This document shows, piece after piece, positions 1 to 8,831 of a stretch of DNA of 64,000 bases. The notes beneath the pieces were generated by a model, which saw nothing but the letters and a program-made list of their open reading frames with translations, was not told where the DNA came from and made no database searches. The position numbers and the translations under genes were made by a program. This stretch comes from Micromonospora aurantiaca ATCC 27029. GTDB taxonomy: Bacteria; Actinomycetota; Actinomycetes; Mycobacteriales; Micromonosporaceae. Each line of letters begins with the position of its first letter. Position 1 is the stretch's first letter. The stretch spans positions 1,860,001 to 1,924,000 of the forward strand of contig NC_014391.1 in NCBI RefSeq assembly GCF_000145235.1, read 5' to 3'.

Positions 1-2
1 GC

Positions 3-737
3 CTAACAAGCAGCTGACGACCCGCCCGCACTCAACAGCGAACTGACGGCGGCCACCACTGTCATCGGGTCAAGATTCTCTAGTACCACGTCAGGCTCGT
101 AGGAGACCAGCTCTTGACGCCTAAGCCGGTGAGCGACCACAGCGACACGAAAGCCGGCGTGACGTGCGCAAGCGATGTCGTTAGGCGCATCCCCGATGAC
201 GATCACTTGAGCAGGATCGAGCGGAGCACCGTAGATCGCGGAATAGCGCTGCGTTACGACCGCCGGAAGCTGAAAGCGATCGCGAGCGTCCGATCCGAAC
301 CCGCCGATGCGAAGATCAAGAAACTCATCCAAGCCCGCCACGTGCAGCTTCACGTCGGCGGCCGAACGCAGATTCCCGGTCAGCACGGTCTGGATGAAGC
401 CACGCTCGTGCAGCTCCGCGATGCTCGCCACGGCGCCTGGATACGGCGGCTGAACCTCAGCCAACTCCTGCCGACCCTCTTGCATGACCGCGGCAATGGC
501 CTGACGAAAGGCGGGTATGCCCGCCTCCGCAGCTGACGGGTCCACGCCCGACGCGATCGCCGTGTCCACGGCGATCGACTCGTCCGTATACCCATGCACC
601 TTCTTGTCAGGGAAGACAACCTCGGACTCCGCGATGCCGTACGCACGAGCGATCGCGCGCGTCAGCCAGCGCAAATCAGCGGGTATGAGCGTCCCGTCAA
701 CGTCCCAGATGACCAAGCCGACGCTGCTGTGGTTCAT
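3..737 (-). CDS. HAD-superfamily phosphatase (phosphoglycolate phosphatase-like)
   Basis: A 244-residue haloacid dehalogenase hydrolase. The nucleophile motif DVDGT lies within the first 20 residues, a hydrophobic strand ending in TG (VLTGN) gives motif II, and a late GDAPND supplies the Mg-binding acidic motif. An all-helical cap (about residues 20-90) matches the phosphoglycolate phosphatase/beta-phosphoglucomutase class, so it probably hydrolyses a small phosphorylated metabolite in the cytosol; the substrate cannot be read. The ATG at 737 is chosen because it leaves the usual few residues before DVDGT. The frame stays open to 947, but that extension is arginine/proline rich and looks non-coding. 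No clear ribosome site is seen. It stands alone on the minus strand. Confidence 0.85.
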   Translation of the reverse strand: MNHSSVGLVIWDVDGTLIPADLRWLTRAIARAYGIAESEVVFPDKKVHGYTDESIAVDTAIASGVDPSAAEAGIPAFRQAIAAVMQEGRQELAEVQPPYPGAVASIAELHERGFIQTVLTGNLRSAADVKLHVAGLDEFLDLRIGGFGSDARDRFQLPAVVTQRYSAIYGAPLDPAQVIVIGDAPNDIACARHAGFRVAVVAHRLRRQELVSYEPDVVLENLDPMTVVAAVSSLLSAGGSSAAC

Positions 738-1032
738 CGAAGTATCGTCGCACGGCTCCGGCAGCTGCCCCTGTCGAGCATTCCGGGGGCACGCGGCCAG
801 CCGGTGGAGCAGTGTCGGCAGGAATGCCCCGCTGGCCACGCCACCGACATCGCGGCAACAGGGGATGGGGCCGTCGTGTGTCAGGTGGCAGCCGGACTCG
901 GCAGGGTTGGCAAGACCAACTCGCCGCCGGTCTGGCCCACCGGCCATGGGACCGTGGGACCCCGGTTGCCGGAGGGTCTCTACAAGATCCGGGGCGGTTC
1001 AGTCTACGACTGCCCGACGAGGAGATCCGCTC

Positions 1033-1446
1033 TCATCGACCAAGGAACCGCATGATGTCGTCGCGAAGCAGTCGGTCCGGGTCGCGAGGTCGAAGATCAG
1101 GATTGGAGAGCGGCGGGCAGGTCAGGAGCTTGGCCAGCACTGATGCCAGCCGCTTCCGTTCCCCTCGCAGGTTCAGCCACGCTGAGTCGGGAAGCCGCAG
1201 CACTGTGGAGAGCAGGTCGCCCGGGTAGTAGTCGCCTTCCGTCATGGGGTCGCGGAGCAGTACTTGTACCGCGAGAGGCAGCAGCGCCGGCACGCCGATC
1301 TCCTGCCCGAGCATGATGCGCAGGTCTTCGACCGTGAACTCAGCGAGCGGTTTGCGTCGCAGTTCGGTGCAACGTCTTACGAGAGACGTAGCGTCGGGAG
1401 CGGGATCCGGCCACGCGCTCCGTTCAAGCTGCTCGATCGTCGTCAC
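1033..1446 (-). CDS. Contact-dependent growth inhibition-type immunity protein
   Basis: A 137-residue, GTG-started acidic protein. The N-terminal TIEQLE, the central FTVEDLRIMLGQ and the GDYYPGDLL segment are characteristic of the actinobacterial CdiI-like immunity families linked to polymorphic toxins. Such proteins bind and neutralise one toxin domain in the cytosol. No cognate toxin gene is seen beside it, so it may be an orphan antidote; the secreted HNH nuclease gene lies only about 900 bp away but in the opposite orientation. Family recognition is by motif pattern only. Confidence 0.7.
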   Translation of the reverse strand: MTTIEQLERSAWPDPAPDATSLVRRCTELRRKPLAEFTVEDLRIMLGQEIGVPALLPLAVQVLLRDPMTEGDYYPGDLLSTVLRLPDSAWLNLRGERKRLASVLAKLLTCPPLSNPDLRPRDPDRLLRDDIMRFLGR

Positions 1447-1700
1447 GGCGGTCAGGGTAGTTCGCGCTCAAACGGTAGTAGCCAGACGGGCTGCGGCAGC
1501 GGCGACAGTCCGCATTCAGTCCGCAAGAGGTCGCCGGGTGGTGGGGGAGTGGTGAGAGATGCCGAGAGGTGCTTCCGCTGATAGACGGCCAGGTGTGAAG
1601 GTCGACGGGTCGCGCATCTTGATCTTGTAATCCACAGCTCAGCCAGCGTCAGCCCGCTGGTATCTACGGCTGCGTCGGGCATGGCGGGCAGACTGCCGGC

Positions 1701-2066
1701 ATGAGTTACGACTTGGCGGTCTGGGAGGGTGAGCTGCCAGCCGACGACGGCGCTGCGGGTGAGGCCTACGACCAGCTCTACGCCCTGTACATGGAGGGTG
1801 AGGAACTTCCGCCGACCCCGCGTATCCGTGCCTACGTCCTGGCGCTGCTTGAGCGGTGGGTCGAGATGACTGATGACGAGCACGACGTGAGCCCGTGGTC
1901 TGCTGGTCCTCTGATGGACGAGGCATCGGGCCCTTTCGTCTACTTCACCATGAGGTACAGCATGTGCGAGGAGGTGTCGGCCGAGGCGGCTCGCATGGCG
2001 GCAAACCACGGGCTGGTCTGTTACGACCCGCAGTGGGAACGCCTTCGCCCGACCACCGACGAGTGA
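1701..2066 (+). CDS. Small acidic hypothetical protein, possible immunity protein
   Basis: A 121-residue acidic protein starting MSYDLAVWEG, an opening often seen in short actinobacterial proteins of polymorphic toxin/immunity neighbourhoods. It has no signal peptide, membrane segment or catalytic motif. GC-rich third positions support real coding. It sits between a CDI-type immunity gene and a secreted nuclease gene, which fits an immunity role, but this is inferred from context and not from a recognised domain. Confidence 0.6.
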   Translation: MSYDLAVWEGELPADDGAAGEAYDQLYALYMEGEELPPTPRIRAYVLALLERWVEMTDDEHDVSPWSAGPLMDEASGPFVYFTMRYSMCEEVSAEAARMAANHGLVCYDPQWERLRPTTDE

Positions 2067-2365
2067 GGCGTCGCGTGTCCCTCGCGTGCCCGTTCGAGTG
2101 GCTGACGACGGTCAGCGGCGGTCAGCTTTGGACGTGGCGGCAAGGACGTCGGATCGTTGCTGATCGCCGTTTCGCCGCCATCTCGACAGGCGCGATCGGC
2201 TGTGGGCAGCGGGCAGGCGAGTTCGCCCGGGGCCGGTGGTGCGGACAGGGAACAGCAGCGATCAGGGTTCGCGGGAGCATTCCTCGCTCTTCACAGTGGT
2301 GACAATCGATGGACATGATGGGGCGAGATGGTCGCTGTCCACGACGGATGCCCGAGGAGGCCCTC

Positions 2366-3040
2366 ATGCGACTCACCCGACGACTCACCACATCTGCGGT
2401 GGCACGGCGTGCCCTGACCGGGGCAGCGGCCGTGATGGTCGCCAGCGCTGGCCTGGTCGCCGTCGACGCCTCGGTCGCTTCGGCGACACCGCCCGGCATT
2501 CCGTCCAAGGCGAGCGCCCAGTCGCAGCTCAACGCTCTAACGGTGAAGAACGAGGGGTCGACGAGTGGGTACTCCCGGGATCTGTTCCCGCACTGGATCA
2601 CCATCAGCGGGGCCTGCAACACCCGCGAGACGGTCCTCAAGCGCGACGGCACGTCCGTGGTCACCGACAGTAGCTGCGCGGCGACCTCGGGCCGCTGGTA
2701 CAGCCCGTACGACGGCGCGACCTGGACCGCCGCCTCCGACGTCGACATCGATCACGTCGTGCCCCTGGCCGAGGCGTGGCGTTCAGGCGCCAGCGGTTGG
2801 ACCACCAGCCGGCGGCAGAGCTTTGCCAACGACCTGACCCGCCCGCAGTTGATCGCCGTGACCGACAATGTGAACCAGTCCAAGGGTGACCAGGACCCGT
2901 CGACGTGGCAGCCGCCGTTGTCGTCGTACCGGTGCACCTACAGCAAGATGTGGATCACCGTGAAGTACAACTGGGGGTTGAGCCTGCAGTCGTCGGAGAA
3001 GTCCGCGCTGCAGAGCATGCTGAACACCTGCAGCTCCTAA
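2366..3040 (+). CDS. Secreted HNH nuclease (GmrSD C-terminal/DUF1524-like)
   Basis: A 224-residue protein. Residues 1-35 form a typical secretion signal (basic start MRLTRR, hydrophobic alanine-rich core, likely cleavage after VASA). The mature part holds a DIDHVVPLAEAW segment, the His of the beta-beta-alpha metal HNH fold, followed by a TRPQLIAVTDNVNQSKGD stretch carrying the N...K/D residues typical of this extracellular nuclease family. Several cysteines suggest disulfides outside the cell. The ATG at 2366 is preceded by GAGGAGG at 2354-2360. It likely degrades nucleic acid in the environment. A strong terminator follows about 100 bp downstream. Confidence 0.85.
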   Translation: MRLTRRLTTSAVARRALTGAAAVMVASAGLVAVDASVASATPPGIPSKASAQSQLNALTVKNEGSTSGYSRDLFPHWITISGACNTRETVLKRDGTSVVTDSSCAATSGRWYSPYDGATWTAASDVDIDHVVPLAEAWRSGASGWTTSRRQSFANDLTRPQLIAVTDNVNQSKGDQDPSTWQPPLSSYRCTYSKMWITVKYNWGLSLQSSEKSALQSMLNTCSS

Positions 3041-3146
3041 CTCCTCGCACCGCCTCAGGCCTGACCGCACAAGCACCGACGCACGGCAACGTCTGAGCCA
3101 TTCGTCATCGGCTCCGCCCGCGCGCCCGCGGACGGCGGCGCCGACG

Positions 3147-3186
3147 CGCTGGAGGGCGGGTCGCCACACGGACCCGCCCTCCAGCG
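3147..3186 (+). terminator. Strong hairpin terminator after the HNH nuclease gene
   Basis: A perfect 16-bp stem (3147-3162 paired with 3171-3186) with an 8-nt loop, about 105 bp after the nuclease stop and about 45 bp beyond the stop of the convergent gene ending at 3231. It has no T-run, as is common in actinomycetes. It could end transcription from both sides. Confidence 0.8.
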
Positions 3187-3230
3187 CCGAGGCGCAATCG
3201 GATGAGGCGCTGATCCCGCCGGCAGGGCGA

Positions 3231-4182
3231 TCACCCGGTTGGGACGATGGCACCGTCACGGGCCCACACGGTGCTGCCGTCGGGCCAGACAACGGCAGGC
3301 TCGTCGACGCCGTGCAGCAGGCCGTCGCCGGTGACTCGCAGAACGGTGGGGCGCTGCATCATCACGGCCACCCCCGATAGGGGCCACCACGGCCCGGCCG
3401 CCAGTGCCACGTCACGGCATCCCTCCCACCCTGGGGTGGGTGCTGTACCGAGCACCTGCTGGTAGGTGTCGATCGCGGCGAGCACAAGCCAGTCGGGGTA
3501 GAGGTTCCAGGCCGGATCGAAGAACCAGTCGCGAGGATTCAGGCAGTAACGGATCACGGCGCGTCCCTCGTCGTCGCGCTTCACGATCGTTTGCTCGTCG
3601 CTCCAGAACCAGGCGAACTGCATGATGTAGCCGCCGGTGAGGGTGCGGTCGACCGCCGCCCAGACCGGACCCAGCACCTGCTCATACACCTGCCGTACCG
3701 CCTGCAGCACCGGTGTGAGCGCGGACCGCTCGCCCTCGGTGACCGGGTTGCAGAGGTACCGGTGCTCCATCAGGTTGTAGCGGGCCTCGAAGCCGTCGTA
3801 GCGCTGCTCGCCGTAGTAGCCGTGCCATTCCATGAAGTCGTGGAACTCGCCGAAGGCGGTGAACTGGTCGTGGTCGCTGGTCTGCTCCCAAATCGGGCCT
3901 CGTGCTGCTGCCAGCGCACCGTTGAGGGCGCCGCGGCGGATCGAGGCGACCAGCGACGGGTGTCCGTCGTCGAGGAGCTGCCGCACCTGCTGCAGGGGCG
4001 GCCGGGGGAGAGGGGCACCACAGGAACCGCGACGGCTCGGGATGCCCGGCGCTGCGGTAGGCGAGGCGGACGGCTGCCTCCGCGCGCGTTTGGTCCGCGG
4101 GCTCGCAGGACAACGCCGCCTGCGTCCATCGGCTCGCCACGGCTTGTCCGTGCGCTGAGATCGGATTGGTGGAGTCATGCAT
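3231..4182 (-). pseudogene. DUF6745-type protein gene, broken by a frameshift
   Basis: The N-terminal part (ATG at 4182, with GGAGG just upstream) encodes a helix with the EPADQTRAEAAV pattern and RFLWCPSPP, typical of the start of DUF6745 proteins. The rest of the protein (QQVRQLLDDGHPSL onward, with WYGEQRYD-like aromatic segments and a final VWPDGS) is in another frame. The join lies near 4000, in a run of C residues, and one extra base explains it. Both halves keep good codon bias, so the break is recent or a sequencing error. The function of DUF6745 proteins is unknown. An unbroken reading frame of 659 codons on this strand exists only because it runs into the antisense of the next gene. 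Confidence 0.75.
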
Positions 4183-4385
4183 GGTGTCCTCCTGACGAAT
4201 GATCGATGGCGCGGCATGCCGTTGACGATGCCGCTGCAGGTCAAGTGGCCAGACGCCACCAGCAGGTGGCACGGGCGATCGTCAGTCCCGGCGTTCACTG
4301 TTGTGACCGTGCCGGGCGCCGTGGCCGGTTGCGGTGAGTGATTCAGGGATGACGTGAATGAGATCTTCATGTTTGACTGACATCC

Positions 4386-6230
4386 ATGCGATCGGGGCAG
4401 GTGCGGCTGGCGATCGACTACGGCAGCGTCGACACCACCGCCGTACTGGCATGGCCGGACGGCACCTGGACGCCGCTGCTCTTCGACGGCGAACCCGCCC
4501 TGCCCAGCGCCGTCCTCCTGAACGAGGACGGCACCACCGTGACCGGCCACCACGCGTGGCGGGCCGCGCCGGTCACACCGCACCGGTTCATCCCGCACCC
4601 CCGCCAACCCTCCGAGCAGCGCCTCACCGTCGCCGACACCGACGTCGACCCGCTCGATCTGGTCGCCGCGACCCTGCGCCACGTCGCCGAGCAAGCCCAC
4701 CAGATTGCCAGCACCGGCATCGACGACGTGCGACTGGTCGTCCCGGCAGGCTGGGGCCCGCGACGACGCACCTGGATGCGCCACGCCGCACACCGCGCCG
4801 GCCTCCCACCACCACAGATGATCGACGCACCGACCGCCGTCGCCGGGCACCTGCTCGCCACCGGCCTGCAGCTGCCCGTCGGCGCCTACATCGCCGTCTG
4901 CGACGTCGGCGCCACCGCCGAAGTCAGCGTCCTGCGCCGCGGCCCCGCAGGCTTCGAAGTCCTCGCCACCCTCGCCGACCCGACCGCCGGCGGCACCGCC
5001 ATCGACGACGCCCTCACCACCACACTCACCACCAGCCCACCCGGCACCGGCGGGCAACGATGGGCCATGACGGCCAGCCTCCGCGCCGGCAAACACGCCC
5101 TGACCGACCATCCGGCCGTCACCGTGCCCCTCCCCGACGGGCCGGCCGTGGTACTCCACACCGGCCTGCTCGACCAAGCCGCCCAGCCCGTCCTGCACCG
5201 CATCGCCCACCTCACCACCGAAGCGATCACCGCCGCGGAACTCACACCCCGCGACCTCACCGGCGTCTACTGCGTCGGCGGCACCGCCCGCCTACCCCTG
5301 CTGGCACAGACCCTCACCGACGCCGGCATCACCCCCACCCTCGTCGACCAGCCCACCCTGGCCGCAGCCCGAGGCGCCGCCGACGCAGGCGCCACCAACA
5401 CCACCACCGAACCCACCACGCCCGAGGAGCCGGTGCCGCCGGTGCGGCGCGCGGCCGCGATCGCCCTACCCGGCTTCGCGTCCCTCGCTCTGGTCTCCCA
5501 GTTCCTGCTCACGCCTGAGTGGCGCGGCTCCCTCATGTACCGCGAAGCGATCCTCAACTGGGGCGAGCTGACAATGGCCGCCGTCTTCGCCGTCATCGCC
5601 TGCCTCAGCGCCGGCACCGTCCTCGCCTCCACCATCGCCAACCGCACCACCACCCCGACCAGCCCCGGCGCACACACCGGAACCGGCATCCTCGCCGCGG
5701 CCTCCCTCGGCGTCGCCGTCAGCGGCATGTACGCCGTCGTCGGAAGCCTCTACGTCGGCTACCCCGTCAACGGCTTCCTGCGCTGGACACTGCTACCGAT
5801 CACCCCGACCATCACCGCCGCCGCCGTCATGGCCCTCATCGCCGCCCGGCAATGGCGCACCCCCGCGGGCGGATGGTCGAAACTGCTCGCCTTCCCCACC
5901 GGATCCGTGCTCACCGCCGCTGCCGGCATGCTGCTCATCCAATACAGCCTGACCGCCGACCGGTGGCCCCACCTGATCCTCTGGATCGACCTCGCCGGCC
6001 GAGTCGGAGGCCTGCTCCTGGGCATCGGCACCGTCATGGCCGTCGTGTCCCAGCCGATCCTGCGCCTGATCCTCAGCGCACCCCTCGCCGTCATCACCGC
6101 CGCCCTGGTCTCCTGGCCCGCCTCCGGCATCCTCGGCGCCATCTACGCCATCGCCGTGACCACCTGGTGGCTACGCCAGATGTGGACCCACCTCCTACGC
6201 CCCCACCACCCCCACCGGCCGCCGCAATGA
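4386..6230 (+). CDS. Hsp70/DnaK-like ATPase with a C-terminal membrane domain
   Basis: A 614-residue protein. Residues 1-345 form an actin-like/Hsp70 ATPase fold: phosphate-1 motif LAIDYGS near the start, phosphate-2 motif VCDVGATAEVSV near 178, and the adenosine motif VYCVGGTARLPLL near 300. The DnaK substrate-binding domain is absent. From about residue 357 come roughly seven hydrophobic segments, so the ATPase is membrane anchored. The next gene starts 47 bp later with a membrane BTAD protein, suggesting an operon in which the ATPase acts with that regulator. The start is uncertain: ATG 4386 has no clear ribosome site, and GTG 4401 follows GGGGCAG. Such chaperone-membrane fusions are known in actinomycetes but not well characterised. 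Confidence 0.8.
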   Translation: MRSGQVRLAIDYGSVDTTAVLAWPDGTWTPLLFDGEPALPSAVLLNEDGTTVTGHHAWRAAPVTPHRFIPHPRQPSEQRLTVADTDVDPLDLVAATLRHVAEQAHQIASTGIDDVRLVVPAGWGPRRRTWMRHAAHRAGLPPPQMIDAPTAVAGHLLATGLQLPVGAYIAVCDVGATAEVSVLRRGPAGFEVLATLADPTAGGTAIDDALTTTLTTSPPGTGGQRWAMTASLRAGKHALTDHPAVTVPLPDGPAVVLHTGLLDQAAQPVLHRIAHLTTEAITAAELTPRDLTGVYCVGGTARLPLLAQTLTDAGITPTLVDQPTLAAARGAADAGATNTTTEPTTPEEPVPPVRRAAAIALPGFASLALVSQFLLTPEWRGSLMYREAILNWGELTMAAVFAVIACLSAGTVLASTIANRTTTPTSPGAHTGTGILAAASLGVAVSGMYAVVGSLYVGYPVNGFLRWTLLPITPTITAAAVMALIAARQWRTPAGGWSKLLAFPTGSVLTAAAGMLLIQYSLTADRWPHLILWIDLAGRVGGLLLGIGTVMAVVSQPILRLILSAPLAVITAALVSWPASGILGAIYAIAVTTWWLRQMWTHLLRPHHPHRPPQ

Positions 6231-6276
6231 CCCCACCAACCGGATACCACCCGACGCACGTGGGGGAGGAGCTGCG

Positions 6277-8208
6277 GTGAACGGGGCCCGGCGACTCGCA
6301 GGAGCTACCGTCGTGCTCGCCGTCCTGGCGGTACCGCCGTGGCTGCTGACCACCCTCACCCGAGCGCACCTGCCCGGCTGGCCGACCAGCGCGCAGCTAC
6401 GCGACTGGCTCACCGACCCGCTGACCCCGGCAACCCTCACCACAGGGCTCATCGCCGTGGCCTGGCTGCTGTGGCTCGGCATGGCCTACACCATCACCGT
6501 GACAGCCGCCCGCCGACTGCGCGCCGGCACCCGATGGGTACGCCACCTGCCGCTACCCACCCCATGGCAGGCCGCCGCCACCAGCATCGCCGGCGCAGCC
6601 GCCCTCACCACCGCCCACACCCCCACCACCCATCCACCAGATCCGCCGACACCAGTCACCGCCGACGAACTCCAGCACCCCTCCGCTACGCCCCAGACCG
6701 AGCAGGGCGGGGTGGTCGTGCCCGGCGGCTGGCTACCCGACGACACCGCCCACCACATCGCCGCCGCAGCGGCCCTGGTGTGGCTACGCCGCCGTCGCGC
6801 CCACCAACCCGGCCAACCCGACACCGACGCCACCCAGCTGATACCCCTGCCCACCACCGTCACCGCCGTTCAGGCAGCCATCGCCGACCAACCACCACCA
6901 GCAGCCACCACCGGCGCCATTCAGGCGCCGCTGCCCCCGGCCGGCCTACGTCTCGCCGGTCACGGGGCCGACCACGCCGCCAGAGGTCTCCTCGTCACCA
7001 GGCTCCTCACCGCGCTGCGCGACCCCGCCGACACGACCCCGGTGATCGTCACCAGCCGCGCCCTCGCCAGGCTCCTGCCCAGCGTCGCCGAGACCGCCGC
7101 CACCATCCCGGGCCTGCACGTCATCGACACCCTCGAACAGGCCGCCGCCCTGCTACCTGCATCCAGCACGTCAACCGCAGCCGACCGCGGCATACCCAGC
7201 CTCGTCTTGACCGCCGAACCCGCGACGGCGGCACCACCGAACCTCCGGCCGAACGCCCGTGTCGTCACCCTCGACGCCGGAGCACCACTACCCACCTGGC
7301 GCGTCGACCGCCACGGCCACACCGTGGACCACCAGACCGGGCAACCCCGGCCACGGATGTGTGTCCTCGACAGCACCGCCGCGACGGACCTGCTCGCCGT
7401 CCTGGCCCAACCCACCACCGCAGCACCCGAGCCCGCCGCATCCGTACCAGTACGGCCGATCAACCGGGCACAGGCAAAGATCCCCCGCCAAGCCACCCGA
7501 GTCCCACCGCCCACACCGCGGCAGCCCAGCGAGGCCGCAGAGGCCGCGGTCCAGCTGCGGGTACTCGGTCGCCCGGCGTTGCTCATCGAGAGCAAAGAGG
7601 TCGCCATCCGCCGCAGCGCCGCCCTGCAAATCCTCGTCTTCCTCGCCGTACACCCCGACGGCGCCACCACCACGCAACTCGTACACGCCCTTTGGGCCGG
7701 CCTACCCGCCCATACCGTCACCGGCCGCCTCTATACCACCCTCAGCGACCTACGCTCGACCATCCGCGGCACCGGCGCCGAGCAGGTGGTTGTCCACACT
7801 GAGGACCGCTACCACCTCGAGCCACGCACCGACGTGGACCTGTGGCGACTGCAGGCCGCCGCCCACCACAGCGCCACCACAGACGTACCCGGCAGGTGGC
7901 AGGCCGTGATCGACGCCTATACCGGCGACCTTGCCGCCGGCCACACCTGGCCATGGATCGACCCACCCCGCGAAGCCACACGCCGCCTGGTACTCGACGC
8001 CCACACCAACGCCGCAGCAGCACAAACCGACCCGCACGAGCGCCTGCGGCTGCTCCAAGCGGCGATCCGCATCGACCCCTACAACCAGCAGCTCCACCAG
8101 CTCACCGCCGACCAACTAAACGCCCTCGGTGACTCCGCCGCAGCCGCCGACCTTCTCCACACCCACCAGCAACGCCTGCGCCTCGCCGGCATCCTCGACC
8201 AACCCTGA
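6277..8208 (+). CDS. Membrane-anchored BTAD-domain regulator
   Basis: A 643-residue protein, GTG start with GGGGGAGGA at 6262-6270. Two hydrophobic segments lie in the first 75 residues and a third near 100-115, followed by a proline/threonine-rich linker. A central stretch (about 210-390) resembles the nucleotide-binding-like middle region of related proteins but has no P-loop. From about residue 425 there is an OmpR-type winged-helix-like module (LRVLGRPALLIESKEVAIRR) followed by a tetratricopeptide BTAD domain (DVDLWRLQAAA ... LRLAGIL), as in SARP/AfsR regulators. It is probably a membrane-tethered transcription regulator or scaffold. It shares architecture with the LysM-BTAD protein at 18,596-21,649 and follows the Hsp70-like gene. 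Confidence 0.8.
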   Translation: MNGARRLAGATVVLAVLAVPPWLLTTLTRAHLPGWPTSAQLRDWLTDPLTPATLTTGLIAVAWLLWLGMAYTITVTAARRLRAGTRWVRHLPLPTPWQAAATSIAGAAALTTAHTPTTHPPDPPTPVTADELQHPSATPQTEQGGVVVPGGWLPDDTAHHIAAAAALVWLRRRRAHQPGQPDTDATQLIPLPTTVTAVQAAIADQPPPAATTGAIQAPLPPAGLRLAGHGADHAARGLLVTRLLTALRDPADTTPVIVTSRALARLLPSVAETAATIPGLHVIDTLEQAAALLPASSTSTAADRGIPSLVLTAEPATAAPPNLRPNARVVTLDAGAPLPTWRVDRHGHTVDHQTGQPRPRMCVLDSTAATDLLAVLAQPTTAAPEPAASVPVRPINRAQAKIPRQATRVPPPTPRQPSEAAEAAVQLRVLGRPALLIESKEVAIRRSAALQILVFLAVHPDGATTTQLVHALWAGLPAHTVTGRLYTTLSDLRSTIRGTGAEQVVVHTEDRYHLEPRTDVDLWRLQAAAHHSATTDVPGRWQAVIDAYTGDLAAGHTWPWIDPPREATRRLVLDAHTNAAAAQTDPHERLRLLQAAIRIDPYNQQLHQLTADQLNALGDSAAAADLLHTHQQRLRLAGILDQP

Positions 8209-8831
8209 TCACTGCTCGCTAACCCGGCTAGGGCCACAGGTCCCTGCGGGGCTGTCTCGTTGAGAGTGTTTCCTGCGATCTTGGCTAGCACGCACCCGGG
8301 CCGCGAGCTCCAGCCGGAGCGCGGCTATCCCTCGGCGCTCGCCTATGAGGAGCGAGTGCGGCGCGGCGCCTCGGAACCGTTCGCCCACCGCGCGGGCGTG
8401 TCCGTTTCCCAACAGCAGGCGCTGACGCATCGCCGCGGTGTCGAGGTCAAACTGCGTGTGCGCCGCCCCGAGCCCAAGCTCCGCATCAGCCCGCGCTGGT
8501 CCTTCATGCCGCGCGAGTTGAGCAGGAAGCGCGGCCGGGCGAGCGGTAATTATCCGTGCCCTCGTCAGATGGAGGGCCGACGGGTCAGGCGCACCCCGCA
8601 TGGCGGCGCCGCGATATCCGGTGGCCCGACCGAGCGCTCCAGGAGCCCGCCAGTTCCGCGGTCTGTTAGCTTCGGCCAACCAGAGGAGACAGTTCAGACC
8701 GCATGCGCGCGGTGAGCAGCACCGCCGGACGGCCCTCGTCGTGGACGGCATGAACTGCCGCACGCGCCTCGCCCTCGTAGCTGGCCTTTGCGTATCCACT
8801 CCGCCTGCCACCAGTGCAAGCGCCTCGACCA
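8209..8831 (+). other. Gene-poor stretch, possibly a decayed gene
   Basis: No convincing gene in 623 bp. Both strands hold long open frames but none shows a recognisable domain. The minus-strand frame around 8250-8500 has moderately GC-rich third positions and reads like an alanine/arginine-rich remnant; it carries no usable motif. No hairpin terminator stands out downstream of the WD40 gene, which ends at 8832. Confidence 0.4.

Noticed and set aside
4182..5210. A 659-codon minus-strand frame spanning 3231-5210
   Set aside because: The part above about 4,000 is antisense to the Hsp70-like gene and lacks any domain; only the lower part is real (DUF6745).
4358..5518. Plus-strand Arg/His-rich frame of 386 codons
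   Set aside because: Alternate frame of the Hsp70-like gene, typical of GC-rich shadows.
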